DNA from: Chloroflexota bacterium
GTDB lineage: Bacteria > Chloroflexota > Dehalococcoidia > Lucifugimonadales > Lucifugimonadaceae
Assembly: GCA_029262735.1 (NCBI GenBank)
Contig: JAJCYY010000017.1
Coordinates: 1 to 64,000, forward strand
Direction of reading: 5' to 3'
DNA: 64,000 nt
Positions within the stretch are counted from its first letter, which is position 1. Every line of letters starts with the position of its first letter. Positions 40,452 to 49,268 of the stretch are shown piece by piece. The notes beneath the pieces are model-generated. The model did no database searches, was not told where the DNA came from, and was given only the letters and a program-made list of their open reading frames with translations. The position numbers were made by a program, and so were the translations under genes.

Positions 40452-42326
40452 TCAGCGGCCGCGATCCAGCGCCCGGTTCAGGATAAACGCAGAGTTGATG
40501 AGCGAAAGGTGCGTGAAAGCCTGCGGGAAGTTCCCGAGTAGATCACCGGTGGGCCCGGTCTCCTCGGCGTAGAGGCCAAGCGGGGAGGCATATCCGAGCA
40601 TTCTCTCAAACAGGAAACGGGCATCGTCCAACCGTCCCATCCTTGTGAATGCCTCGACGAGCCAGAACGTGCACATGGCGAACGTTCCCTCTTTGCCTTC
40701 GAGACCGTCTGGCGAGGCTGCCGGGTCATACCTGTAGACCAGGCTGTCGCGCGTTAAGCGCTGTTCGATCTGAGAGACGGTCGTGATCATGCGCGGATCA
40801 CGCGGAGAGAGAGCACCGATGTTCAAGAGCTGCAGCAGGGAAGCGTCCAGGACGTCTGAGCCATAGCTCTGCACAAAGCTCTGAAGCTCGTGGTTCCAGC
40901 CGTTCTCCATTATCTCCAGCAAGATGTCATCTCGGGCACCGATCCACAGCTCACGCGATGCAGGAAATGACCGTTCGTCGGCCAGTTTGAGGCCTTTTGC
41001 AAGCGCATTCCACGCCATGAGTTTCGAATGAACGAACTGGCGCGGCCCGCCTCGAACCTCCCAGATGCCTTCGTCCGGCGTGCGCCAGTGCTGTGCAACC
41101 CAGTCGAGGATGTTGCTGAGCGACCGCCAGAGGTCAAACGAGATCGGATAGGCGTGGCGGTTGTAGAGATAAACGGCTTCCAGCAGTTCTCCGTACATAT
41201 CCAACTGAAGCTGGCCGTGTGCGGCATTGCCTACCCGTACCGGTCGTGAGCCGTGGTAGCCATCCAGGTGGTTCAACTCCACCTCGTTGAGCTCCCGCTC
41301 CCCCCTGATGCCGTACATGATCTGGAGAGGGTGTTCGGCGCCGTTGGCTTCGCGGCAGCGCTCTCCGAGCCAGCGCATGAACATGCGTGCCTCTTCGATG
41401 TATCCCGTGCGCATGAATGCCTGCAAAGTTAGTGCTGAGTCCCTGATCCAGCAGTACCTGTAGTCCCAGTTTCGCTCGCCGCCAATCTCCTCAGGTAGGG
41501 AAGTGGTTGGCGCTGCGATGATCGCTCCGGTCGGGCTGTACGTGAGGAGCTTGAGTGTGAGAAGAGAGCGGATGACATCTTCACGCCAGCGGCCGCTGTA
41601 TTCGCACCTTGCGACCCATTCCCTCCAGAACTCGACGGTTTCGTGGAAAAGCTGTTCGCCCTGGACGGGTGGGAGCTTCTTTGGATTGGAACTTTCCTCT
41701 ATGAGCCATTCGAGTGCGAACGTCATTTCCTCACGCGGCCCGAGAGTGAATTCAGCTACGACTCCACCCGCCCGAATCGAGTACTCACCGGGAAGTGAGA
41801 GGCAGAGCCGTTCGCCGGTATCGGCGCGAAAGATCACGCCCCCATCTGTCATTTCCACTGTGTGTGCTGTCGCGCCGAAGTTAAATTTCGGGCGGCAATC
41901 CAACCGGAATGTTGTCTCACCCATGACGCCCTGCACGTAGCGGATCAGCCTTCGTTCGTTACCTCGGCCAGATCCGTTCGAGTGGCCACCGACCAGATCC
42001 GGGTCGTCCACTTTCTCGCCAATTGGCATGAAATCCGTAATCTGGGCGACCGAATGCGTTCCTCCGAAACGAGAGGTGAGGATATTCGTCTCAGGGAAGT
42101 AGATCTGGCGGCGGTCTTGCGCGTCTTCCGAAGTGATGGAGAAGCTTCCGCCTTTTTCGTCGTCGAGAATTGCTGAGAAGATTGCAGGCGAGTCGAAATA
42201 AGGCAGGCAAAGCCAGTCGATCGCGCCGTCTAATCCGACGAGCGCGGCCGAGTGCATGTTGCCGATCAGTCCGTACTCTTCCAGTCGCTTGTATGCCATA
42301 TTGGAATCAGGTTTACCCGCGGTCAC
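40452..42326 (-). CDS. Glycoside hydrolase family 15 protein
   Basis: A 624-residue GH15 enzyme. The N-terminal domain begins KRLEEYGLIGNMHSAALVG; the catalytic (alpha/alpha)6 barrel has NWDYRYCWIRDSALTLQ and the general acid Glu in GIWEVRGG near residue 421, then a C-terminal GTFAMCTFWLVEAF. GH15 enzymes release glucose from starch, or cleave trehalose in some bacteria. The gene is divergent from a trehalose synthase/phosphatase gene; that pairing is common in bacteria and hints at a trehalase role, which is only inferred. Start at 42326 or at Met10. Confidence 0.88.
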   Translation of the reverse strand: MTAGKPDSNMAYKRLEEYGLIGNMHSAALVGLDGAIDWLCLPYFDSPAIFSAILDDEKGGSFSITSEDAQDRRQIYFPETNILTSRFGGTHSVAQITDFMPIGEKVDDPDLVGGHSNGSGRGNERRLIRYVQGVMGETTFRLDCRPKFNFGATAHTVEMTDGGVIFRADTGERLCLSLPGEYSIRAGGVVAEFTLGPREEMTFALEWLIEESSNPKKLPPVQGEQLFHETVEFWREWVARCEYSGRWREDVIRSLLTLKLLTYSPTGAIIAAPTTSLPEEIGGERNWDYRYCWIRDSALTLQAFMRTGYIEEARMFMRWLGERCREANGAEHPLQIMYGIRGERELNEVELNHLDGYHGSRPVRVGNAAHGQLQLDMYGELLEAVYLYNRHAYPISFDLWRSLSNILDWVAQHWRTPDEGIWEVRGGPRQFVHSKLMAWNALAKGLKLADERSFPASRELWIGARDDILLEIMENGWNHELQSFVQSYGSDVLDASLLQLLNIGALSPRDPRMITTVSQIEQRLTRDSLVYRYDPAASPDGLEGKEGTFAMCTFWLVEAFTRMGRLDDARFLFERMLGYASPLGLYAEETGPTGDLLGNFPQAFTHLSLINSAFILNRALDRGR

Positions 42327-42559
42327 GGTCTATCAATTCAGGGAACAGCCCACATTTGCTGCGTGCCGACGCCACAAATGACCCAAACTGAGAATTGTGA
42401 GGCTTCGACAGTTGTCGATCAATACCGTGGTGTACAGAGTGCGAGGTTCTGACCGTCTGCTCATTGCCGTGTGTTAGGCTCAGATCGCTCCGGATCAATC
42501 GTAGTTCGTACTCAGCCCATCGCTCTCTACCCCGTCTTCCCGGGGCCAGGGGATTTCCA

Positions 42560-44761
42560 GTGTCCAGGGTGATTCTCGTTTCAAACCGCTTGCCCGTTAC
42601 GATCAGGCGATCGCGTGGGAGCGAACAGACCCTGGACATGTCTGCAGGCGGGCTGGTCACCGGTCTAGCTCCTCTACACGCAAAGAGCAACGGCGTCTGG
42701 ATTGGCCATCCTGGTGAGAATCCGAACGCTAAGACGCTTGAAGAACTCGAAAAAAGACGCCTGGTACCGGTCGATGTTCCGACCCGGGAGTACAGGAGTT
42801 ACTACGAGGGGTACTCGAACACCGCGCTTTGGCCGTTGTTTCACTACTTCGTAGAGCGAGGTGAGTTTGATCCTGCCCAGTTCGAAGCCTATCGGAGTGT
42901 GAACGAGCGGTTTGCGGATAAAGTGGCCAGCATTGCAGAGCCTGACGACCTGATCTGGGTGCACGACTACCAGTTGATGCTCCTTCCCGAGATGCTCCGG
43001 CAACGCGTCCCGAGTGCGCGTATCGGTTTCTTTCTTCACATTCCGTTCCCGTCCTCAGAGACCTTCAGGGTGCTGCCACAGAGGACCCAGATTCTGCGCG
43101 GGCTGCTTGGCGCAGACTTGATCGGGGTTCACACCTACGAATATGCCGAGAACCTGCAACGTAGCTTCAGACGGCTTCTTGGTATCGAGACCGTGCGTGG
43201 CGCACTGCGCTATTCAGGCCGCAGTGTCCGAATTCAGTCCCACCCGATAGGTATAGATACTGACGAGATGCGGGCGGCTGCGTTCTCAAAAAAAGCCGAT
43301 CACGAACTCGTGGAACTGAAGCGCCGCATCGGTGACCGACAGGTCGTGCTTGGAATAGACAGGCTGGACTACACAAAAGGGCTTCCACTGAAGCTCATGG
43401 CCTGGCGAAGGCTGTTGTCGGGATCCCAGCGTTGGAGACGCGGTGCAATGTTGATCCAGTTGGCGGTGCCCTCACGCGAGAACATAGACAGCTATTCCCA
43501 GCAAAAGGATGAAGTGGAGCGGCTGGTCGGTGAGATCAACGGACTCTACGGCTCTCCCGGTCGTGTTCCCATTCACTACATGTACCAGACGGTCTCGAGA
43601 GAGGAACTCGGTGCTCTGTACAGGCTGGCCGACGTCGCGTTCGTCTCTCCGCTGAGGGACGGCCTGAACCTTGTCGCGAAAGAGTATGTGGCCTGTCGAG
43701 ATGACGGTGGCGGCGTCCTGGCGCTCAGCGAGTTCGCAGGAGCTGTGTCTGAGCTTGGCGAGTCTCTGCGCCTTAATCCCTGGGACATCGAGGGAACCGC
43801 GGCTCAGATCGAGCGGGCGTTGGAGATGGACTTTGGTGAGCGTCAAGAGCGGATGAGGCCGATGTATCACCGGGTAGTGCAGAACGATGTCCACCGATGG
43901 GTCGAGCGGTTCATGTCTGCACTGACCGAGGCGGAGGTTGAGGAGTTGCAGGTTCCTCCGCAGTTGCAGTCCCAGGTACTTGCCGGGACTCTCGGCCCGC
44001 AGCTTGCCACAGCGGGCAAAGCGCTTCTCATGCTTGACTATGACGGCTCGTTGCGGGAGTTTACAGAGCGCTACGAGGATGCTGAACCGACGCCGGAAAT
44101 ACTTGAGATTCTGACCAGCCTGGGAGAGCTTGATGGGGTTCGCACATATATCAACTCGGGACGCGACCGAAATACGCTCGGCGAATGGTTCAGCGGTGCT
44201 CCGGTTTCACTGATCGCTGAGCACGGCTCGTGGATTCGAGAAGCTGGTGATGCAAAGTGGACACGGATGGGGCCACCACCTGACCTGCGATGGAAAGAGT
44301 CTGTTCGGCCGGTGCTCACCGAATACTCTGAAAGGACACCTGGCGCCAGGATTGAGGAGAAGTCTTCTGCGCTGGTGTGGCACTACCGAGAGGCGGACGA
44401 TGCGCTCGGTGAATGGCAGGCGCTTGAACTGATGTCCGTGCTGGAGGATATGTTGTCAGGCTCGCCGGTCGAGATCTTGAGCGGCGCTCGCATAATCGAG
44501 ATCAGGCAGCAGGGTGTGGATAAGGGCCGCGCATTTGAGCACGTGAATGAGCTGCTTGGGCCGTTCGATTTCATCCTGGTTACAGGTGACGACCGCACGG
44601 ATGAGGACATCTTCGCCCGTTTGCCAGACGATGCTTACTCAGTGAAGGTCGGTGGTGGACAGAGCAGCGCTCGGGCGGCCGTCGGGTCCCCCGGCTCGAT
44701 TCGCAGATTGTTGAGAGCGATGATTGGTGCTCGGCGAGATCGTACTGGCACCGGGGTCTAG
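42560..44761 (+). CDS. otsA/otsB fusion: Bifunctional trehalose-6-phosphate synthase/phosphatase
   Basis: A 733-residue fusion. The N-terminal part (about 1-470) is a GT20 trehalose-6-phosphate synthase (VSRVILVSNRLPVTI, SAGGLVTGL, HDYQLMLLPEMLR, LDYTKGLP). The C-terminal part is a HAD-type trehalose phosphatase with LDYDGSL (nucleophile Asp) and GDDRTDEDIF. Both catalytic halves look complete, so one protein can make trehalose from UDP-glucose and glucose-6-phosphate. I chose a GTG at 42560 with GGGG upstream, giving the usual VILVSNRLP start instead of a long unrelated leader from 42464. It is divergent from the GH15 gene. Confidence 0.93.
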   Translation: MSRVILVSNRLPVTIRRSRGSEQTLDMSAGGLVTGLAPLHAKSNGVWIGHPGENPNAKTLEELEKRRLVPVDVPTREYRSYYEGYSNTALWPLFHYFVERGEFDPAQFEAYRSVNERFADKVASIAEPDDLIWVHDYQLMLLPEMLRQRVPSARIGFFLHIPFPSSETFRVLPQRTQILRGLLGADLIGVHTYEYAENLQRSFRRLLGIETVRGALRYSGRSVRIQSHPIGIDTDEMRAAAFSKKADHELVELKRRIGDRQVVLGIDRLDYTKGLPLKLMAWRRLLSGSQRWRRGAMLIQLAVPSRENIDSYSQQKDEVERLVGEINGLYGSPGRVPIHYMYQTVSREELGALYRLADVAFVSPLRDGLNLVAKEYVACRDDGGGVLALSEFAGAVSELGESLRLNPWDIEGTAAQIERALEMDFGERQERMRPMYHRVVQNDVHRWVERFMSALTEAEVEELQVPPQLQSQVLAGTLGPQLATAGKALLMLDYDGSLREFTERYEDAEPTPEILEILTSLGELDGVRTYINSGRDRNTLGEWFSGAPVSLIAEHGSWIREAGDAKWTRMGPPPDLRWKESVRPVLTEYSERTPGARIEEKSSALVWHYREADDALGEWQALELMSVLEDMLSGSPVEILSGARIIEIRQQGVDKGRAFEHVNELLGPFDFILVTGDDRTDEDIFARLPDDAYSVKVGGGQSSARAAVGSPGSIRRLLRAMIGARRDRTGTGV

Positions 44762-44793
44762 CCAGGCAATATCAACTTTCCGGGAGAGAGTGG

Positions 44794-45999
44794 ATGAAGA
44801 TTACGGATGTCCGGCCCTACGTTTCCATGCCGATTGACGGTCAGCCGTGGATCTTCGTCGAGGTGACTACGGACGAAGGCATCTCTGGCATCGGTGAGTG
44901 CTCTGACTACGCCTCAACGGGACTGCTAGTTAGAGGACTGGACTGGATTAAGCGTGAGGTCGTGGGACAGGATGCCAGGAATATCGAGAACATCTGGCAG
45001 ACGATCTTTCACAAGTTCGATGACTTGAACGGCCGAGGATTCGTATCGCACTTGATCAGTGCCATCGACATTGCACTGTGGGACATCAAGGGCAAAGCGC
45101 TCGGCGCTCCGATTTATCAACTGCTCGGCGGGCCGGTTCGCGAGCGTGTTCCGCTCTACACACACGTTCAGGACTGGAATTCAAATGCCGGAGGGCCTGA
45201 GGACGCAGCAAAGGCCGCGGTCGCTACGAAAGAGGCAGGTTACAGCGCGATCAAGACCGATCCATTTCCGGCTCAGGCAGGTCCAGACGCAGGCTTTTCC
45301 GGTCCGGCCGAAGTAGAGCGCCTGACACCAGAGAACTTCCGGAAATCGGTCGAGTGGATGGACGCTATACGAGGCGCCGTCGGCCCGGATTTCGAGCTTA
45401 TGGTCGATGCGCATGCACGCTTCGATGTGGCATCTGCAATAGAGGCAGGTCGTGCGCTGGAGCACATCAACTTGATCTGGCTCGAGGAGCCGATTCACGT
45501 TGAGAACCACAACGCACTGCGGCAGGTGCGGGAGAACGTGCGGGTGCCGTTGTGTATTGGCGAGCGGCACTTCACTCGCTGGGACTACACGGAAGTGCTC
45601 AATAGCCGCCTTGTTGACTACATCATGCCGGATGTGGCGTGGTGCGGCGGAATCAGCGAGCTGCGCAGGATTGCGGCGATGGCCGAGGCGCATTTCATAC
45701 GCATCTCGCCACACGATGCGCTTGGACCGGTTTCGATTGCCGCCGGGTTCCAGGTCTGCATGACGACGCCGAATCTGTACCGGCAGGAGTGTCTTCACAC
45801 CTGGTTTGACACCTTCGAGACGATGATCAATCCGATGTTCGATGTGCGGGATGGTTCGATTTACCCGACCGACCGCCCCGGCCTGGGAATCGAACTGAAC
45901 TTGGACAATGTTCAGCGATACCTTGTGGACCCGGATACGCGTGAATACCTGAACATCGACACACCTGTCGAAAACGCGAATAGTAAGTGGATTCGGTAG
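44794..45999 (+). CDS. Mandelate racemase/muconate lactonizing enzyme family protein
   Basis: A 401-residue enolase-superfamily enzyme. Metal ligands are seen in VDAHARFD (Asp), WLEEPIHVEN (Glu) and IGERHFT (Glu). A catalytic Lys lies in SAIKTDPF and a His in RISPHDALG. It abstracts a proton alpha to a carboxylate; likely an acid-sugar dehydratase (galactonate, mannonate or similar), with exact substrate unknown. It follows the trehalose gene by 32 bases and starts after an ATG with GGGAGAG upstream, so it may be co-transcribed. Confidence 0.88.
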   Translation: MKITDVRPYVSMPIDGQPWIFVEVTTDEGISGIGECSDYASTGLLVRGLDWIKREVVGQDARNIENIWQTIFHKFDDLNGRGFVSHLISAIDIALWDIKGKALGAPIYQLLGGPVRERVPLYTHVQDWNSNAGGPEDAAKAAVATKEAGYSAIKTDPFPAQAGPDAGFSGPAEVERLTPENFRKSVEWMDAIRGAVGPDFELMVDAHARFDVASAIEAGRALEHINLIWLEEPIHVENHNALRQVRENVRVPLCIGERHFTRWDYTEVLNSRLVDYIMPDVAWCGGISELRRIAAMAEAHFIRISPHDALGPVSIAAGFQVCMTTPNLYRQECLHTWFDTFETMINPMFDVRDGSIYPTDRPGLGIELNLDNVQRYLVDPDTREYLNIDTPVENANSKWIR

Positions 46000-46029
46000 G
46001 AAGCCTCAGGACCGAACGCCAGAACTCGA

Positions 46030-46749
46030 TCAGCCGTTAAGCAGTTCTGGTTCTGCGGTCATGGTCTCGCTCCTGCCGAAGCGCCATCGCGCAACACTGA
46101 GAGCGATCAGTAGGAACATTGCAGCCAGGGCGTATCCGGCGATGACGTCGCTCGCCCAGTGTGCGCCGAGATAGACTCTCGAAGAGCCGATGATCAGAAG
46201 CACCCCGAATCCGGCTCCCGCGGCAAGTGCCTGAATCAGCCGGTTCCCTCGGAAGACCAGGAACGCCACCACAATGGCACCGCCAATAATGAGCCCGGAG
46301 CCCATGGCGTGGCCGCTCGGAAAGCTATACCCGACAGGGTTCACCAGCACCTCGATGCCTTCGAGGTTCGGACGCGGCCGGCCGATCGCCTGTTTCAGCA
46401 CCGGTGAGAACACGTAGAACGCTGCCGCGAGCCACAACACGCTCGACTCTTTCCAGCGTCGGAACAGGAGCAGGCACGTCGCCATAGCGCCAAAAAGCGT
46501 GAACAGCCAGACCTTGCCGCCTACGAGATCACCAAACTCCATGAGGCCCACGAGCCACGACCACTCCAGCCGCTGGAAACTGCGGCTCGTCTCGACATCC
46601 CCCGGCAGGACGCCAAATGCGATGACAGAGGCAGCAAGTGAAATTGCAATCATGCCGAGCCAGAATGCAGGGGCTCTGAGCATGTGACGAAGCCCGGCCG
46701 CAAGCCAGATGCGTGCCAGCGCGTCGTGTTCAAGCGCACTTTTATACAT
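46030..46749 (-). CDS. PAP2 family membrane phosphatase
   Basis: A 239-residue integral membrane protein with about five to six hydrophobic segments and the three PAP2 motifs: KQAIGRPRP, SFPSGHAMGSG and SRVYLGAHWASDVIAGY. These enzymes dephosphorylate lipid phosphates such as undecaprenyl pyrophosphate or phosphatidic acid, with the catalytic His on the outer face. The gene converges with the enolase-superfamily gene across a 30-base spacer. Exact lipid unknown. Confidence 0.9.
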   Translation of the reverse strand: MYKSALEHDALARIWLAAGLRHMLRAPAFWLGMIAISLAASVIAFGVLPGDVETSRSFQRLEWSWLVGLMEFGDLVGGKVWLFTLFGAMATCLLLFRRWKESSVLWLAAAFYVFSPVLKQAIGRPRPNLEGIEVLVNPVGYSFPSGHAMGSGLIIGGAIVVAFLVFRGNRLIQALAAGAGFGVLLIIGSSRVYLGAHWASDVIAGYALAAMFLLIALSVARWRFGRSETMTAEPELLNG

Positions 46750-46989
46750 CCCACCATTATCTCAAAATTAGAACGAATGTGTTGAGTTTTACGTGAAGAT
46801 TACGTGGATAGGCTCAGGTGCTCCAAATTGCGGTCTATCCGTAACGGAGTTGTAAGACTCTCGACAAATTCCTGAACTTTTGCAGACGGGACCTGAAGAT
46901 TCGCTCTCTAGCTTGGTTGTGTAGCGGCAGGGGCCGCAGCAGCAGCAAAAACAGAGGGGCAAACCTCTCATAAATGTATCGAGGTAGAG

Positions 46990-47649
46990 ATGAAGAAGTT
47001 TCTTGTTGGAGCGGCAGTCGGTACGGCAGGTCTCGTGGCACTGACCGGAGCCACGTTTGCACAGACGGAGGGTGACTCTCCCGGAACCGGGGTTAGAGAA
47101 CGAGTGGCTGAGATACTGGGCGTTGCGCCTGAGGAGTTGCAGGATGCAGTTCAACAGGCTCGCGGAGAGCACCAGGACGAGCAGATAGCAGAACGACTGG
47201 CAAGCGCGGTTGAAGAAGGGGTGATCACGCAGGATGAGGCAGACGCCATCTCGGGCTGGTTGGACTCGATGCCCGATGCGCTTGAAGGCTTGGCTGGCCA
47301 CGGTAGACAGCGAGGTTTCGGAAACGTGATCGGCGCGGCAGATTCTGAAGAGCGAATTGCGGCGCTGGTAGAGAGGCTCGTCGAGGCAGGAAAGATCACC
47401 CAGGAAGACGTGGCGGCGGTTACTGAGTGGTTTGGTGATGCGCCAACAGAGGTGTTGAGCAAGTTGGGCCGGCACGACGGCGACCGCGCTCACGGGCGTG
47501 GTTTCCGCGGACGTATGTTCGGTGAAGGCCCTGGCGGCAGGTTGTTCGAGGGCCGCTTCCAGATCCGGCCGTACGTTCCGCCGGTAGACGCAGACAGTGC
47601 TGAGGAATCGAGCGCCGTGAGTTCCGTCGCAGTCGGTGAGGTGGCGTGA
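46990..47649 (+). CDS. Secreted helical repeat protein of unknown function
   Basis: A 219-residue protein with a cleavable signal peptide (positive start MKKF, hydrophobic 5-20, AFA/Q cleavage near residue 24). The mature part has helical units: VRERVAEILGVAPEELQDAVQQ, then two similar hairpins, AERLASAVEEGVITQDEADAI and ALVERLVEAGKITQEDVAAV, each followed by a short acidic linker. Such helices, with LGV-x-PEEL motifs, occur in secreted proteins of Actinobacteria and Chloroflexota with no known role. A GAGGTAGAG ribosome binding site and a terminator at 47740 frame the gene. Confidence 0.72.
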   Translation: MKKFLVGAAVGTAGLVALTGATFAQTEGDSPGTGVRERVAEILGVAPEELQDAVQQARGEHQDEQIAERLASAVEEGVITQDEADAISGWLDSMPDALEGLAGHGRQRGFGNVIGAADSEERIAALVERLVEAGKITQEDVAAVTEWFGDAPTEVLSKLGRHDGDRAHGRGFRGRMFGEGPGGRLFEGRFQIRPYVPPVDADSAEESSAVSSVAVGEVA

Positions 47650-47739
47650 CGCGGCGATACCCGGATCCGGATGGCTCGGCAATACGGCAAAGCCAGTACC
47701 TGGCAAACAATTAAATAGAGCTTCAACAACCCAATCAGC

Positions 47740-47780
47740 GGTGGCCGGTGGAGAGCAGCATCTCTGCCGGCCACCTTTTT
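47740..47780 (+). terminator. Rho-independent terminator after the secreted protein gene
   Basis: GGTGGCCGG pairs with CCGGCCACC across a 16-19 base loop, followed by TTTTTG. It lies about 90 bases after the stop. The remaining spacer to 48060 holds a small leader-like ORF only. Confidence 0.85.
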
Positions 47781-47953
47781 GTGTCGGCGCCTCGTTATCG
47801 CCCGGCAGTCACAACTGTTGACCACGAATTTTGACCGGGGAGTAAAAAATCGGCTATTGTGAGTCATAGGCTGAAACGGTGCCGTACGACCTGCGATTCA
47901 CCATTTTCCAGATCGCCGTGAATCTCACCGGATAAGATAGGAGGGCGACCGCG

Positions 47954-48043
47954 ATGAATGTCAGAATGTCTACTTCCTTTCACCGCGCTTCAGCGCATTC
48001 CTACCTTTCCGGCGCATCGCAGACCGTTTTCTCCTTCATCTGA
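47954..48043 (+). CDS. Candidate 29-residue leader peptide upstream of rsgA
   Basis: A short ORF starting ATG at 47954 after a nearly ideal ribosome binding site (AGGAGG), ending TGA at 48041. The peptide is Ser- and His-rich at its start and ends in a hydrophobic TVFSFI. It is in a different frame from rsgA, whose own start at 48061 has only a weak ribosome binding site 17 bases after the peptide stop. This arrangement would suit translational coupling. It may also be chance. Confidence 0.3.
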   Translation: MNVRMSTSFHRASAHSYLSGASQTVFSFI

Positions 48044-48060
48044 AGGCCAGATCGCATTCG

Positions 48061-49215
48061 ATGTTCCGGATACGGAGCATCACGTTGCATTCTTCCGATT
48101 CCTTCGAGAAACCCCCTGAAACAGGGCATGCCGATGCCCGGCCAAACACCCTCGCGCCCATTGGCTGGGACCAGGCCCGAATAGCCGAGTTCACCGAACA
48201 CGCCAATTCCGGATTGTCTCCGGGGCGGGTTGCACGCGTCGATGGGCAAAGCGTTATGCTCATCACGGCGACCGGAACCGTCCGGGCCGAGAGCTCTACC
48301 GAGTTGCAGCAGCTAGCGGAGACCTCCGAAGACCGGCCCGCGACCGGTGACTGGGTCGGACTACGGCAACGGCCCTCAAGTGATTTGGACGTTATCGAGG
48401 TTGTGCTCCGGCGCAGGTCGCAGCTTTCTCGAACTCGACAGGTTATGAAGTCGGCCGTTGAACAGCAGATCGTCGCCGTCAATATCGACGTCGCGTTCAT
48501 CGTTCACGCTGCTAACAACGTGAACTTGAGGCGACTGGAGCGAGAAGCAAGCCAGGTAGCGACGAGCGGTGCCGCGGTAGTCATCGTCCTGAACAAGGCA
48601 GATCTCACGAGTGATACGGAGGCACGGTCGGATGAGGTACGGTCGATCCTGCCACAGGTGGATGTTCATGCCGTAAGTGGGGTCACAGGCGAGCGGGTTG
48701 AGGCGCTGGCGGCGTATGCCCGTCCTGACAGGACCGTTGTCTTCATCGGCGCCTCAGGCGTTGGGAAGTCGACCCTGATCAACCGGCTATTAGGCCGCGA
48801 AGTCATGGACACCGGCGCCGTTCGTGAAGACGATCAGCGAGGCCGCCACACGACCACCACTCGATATCTGCACCCCCTGGACGGCGGTGGTGCGCTGATC
48901 GACACACCCGGCATACGGTCGATTGGACTTTCGGGCGCTGACGATGGAGTGGCCGCTGTTTTCGACGACATTGCCGAGCTTGCTCTGACCTGTCGGTTCA
49001 ACGATTGCTCACATGGCGATGAACCCGGCTGTGCTGTGCAGGATGCGATTCGTCGTGGAGAACTGGAAGCGGCGCGGCTGGCCTCATTTCAGAAACTGGG
49101 TCGCGAAGTGGAGTTCGTGCAGTCGAAGTCAGATATGCGCCTGCGTAACGCCCGTCGTGACATCTGGAAGGCACGTGCAAAGAGCAATCGCGAGAGGATG
49201 AACGAACGCCAGTAG
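48061..49215 (+). CDS. rsgA: Ribosome small subunit biogenesis GTPase RsgA
   Basis: A 384-residue circularly permuted GTPase: an N-terminal OB-fold, then G4 (LNKADL) before G1 (GASGVGKSTLINRL) and G3 (DTPG). A C-terminal zinc knuckle follows (CRFNDCSHGDEPGC; Cys-Cys-His-Cys). It binds the 30S subunit late in maturation and checks its assembly. The protein has a somewhat longer N-terminus than E. coli RsgA. It is preceded by a candidate leader peptide. The assignment is firm. Confidence 0.93.
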   Translation: MFRIRSITLHSSDSFEKPPETGHADARPNTLAPIGWDQARIAEFTEHANSGLSPGRVARVDGQSVMLITATGTVRAESSTELQQLAETSEDRPATGDWVGLRQRPSSDLDVIEVVLRRRSQLSRTRQVMKSAVEQQIVAVNIDVAFIVHAANNVNLRRLEREASQVATSGAAVVIVLNKADLTSDTEARSDEVRSILPQVDVHAVSGVTGERVEALAAYARPDRTVVFIGASGVGKSTLINRLLGREVMDTGAVREDDQRGRHTTTTRYLHPLDGGGALIDTPGIRSIGLSGADDGVAAVFDDIAELALTCRFNDCSHGDEPGCAVQDAIRRGELEAARLASFQKLGREVEFVQSKSDMRLRNARRDIWKARAKSNRERMNERQ

Positions 49216-49268
49216 CCCGAACAATCAGAGCGTGGCGTGAGAGCCGTTTTCTCGCTCCCTTCTCCGCG

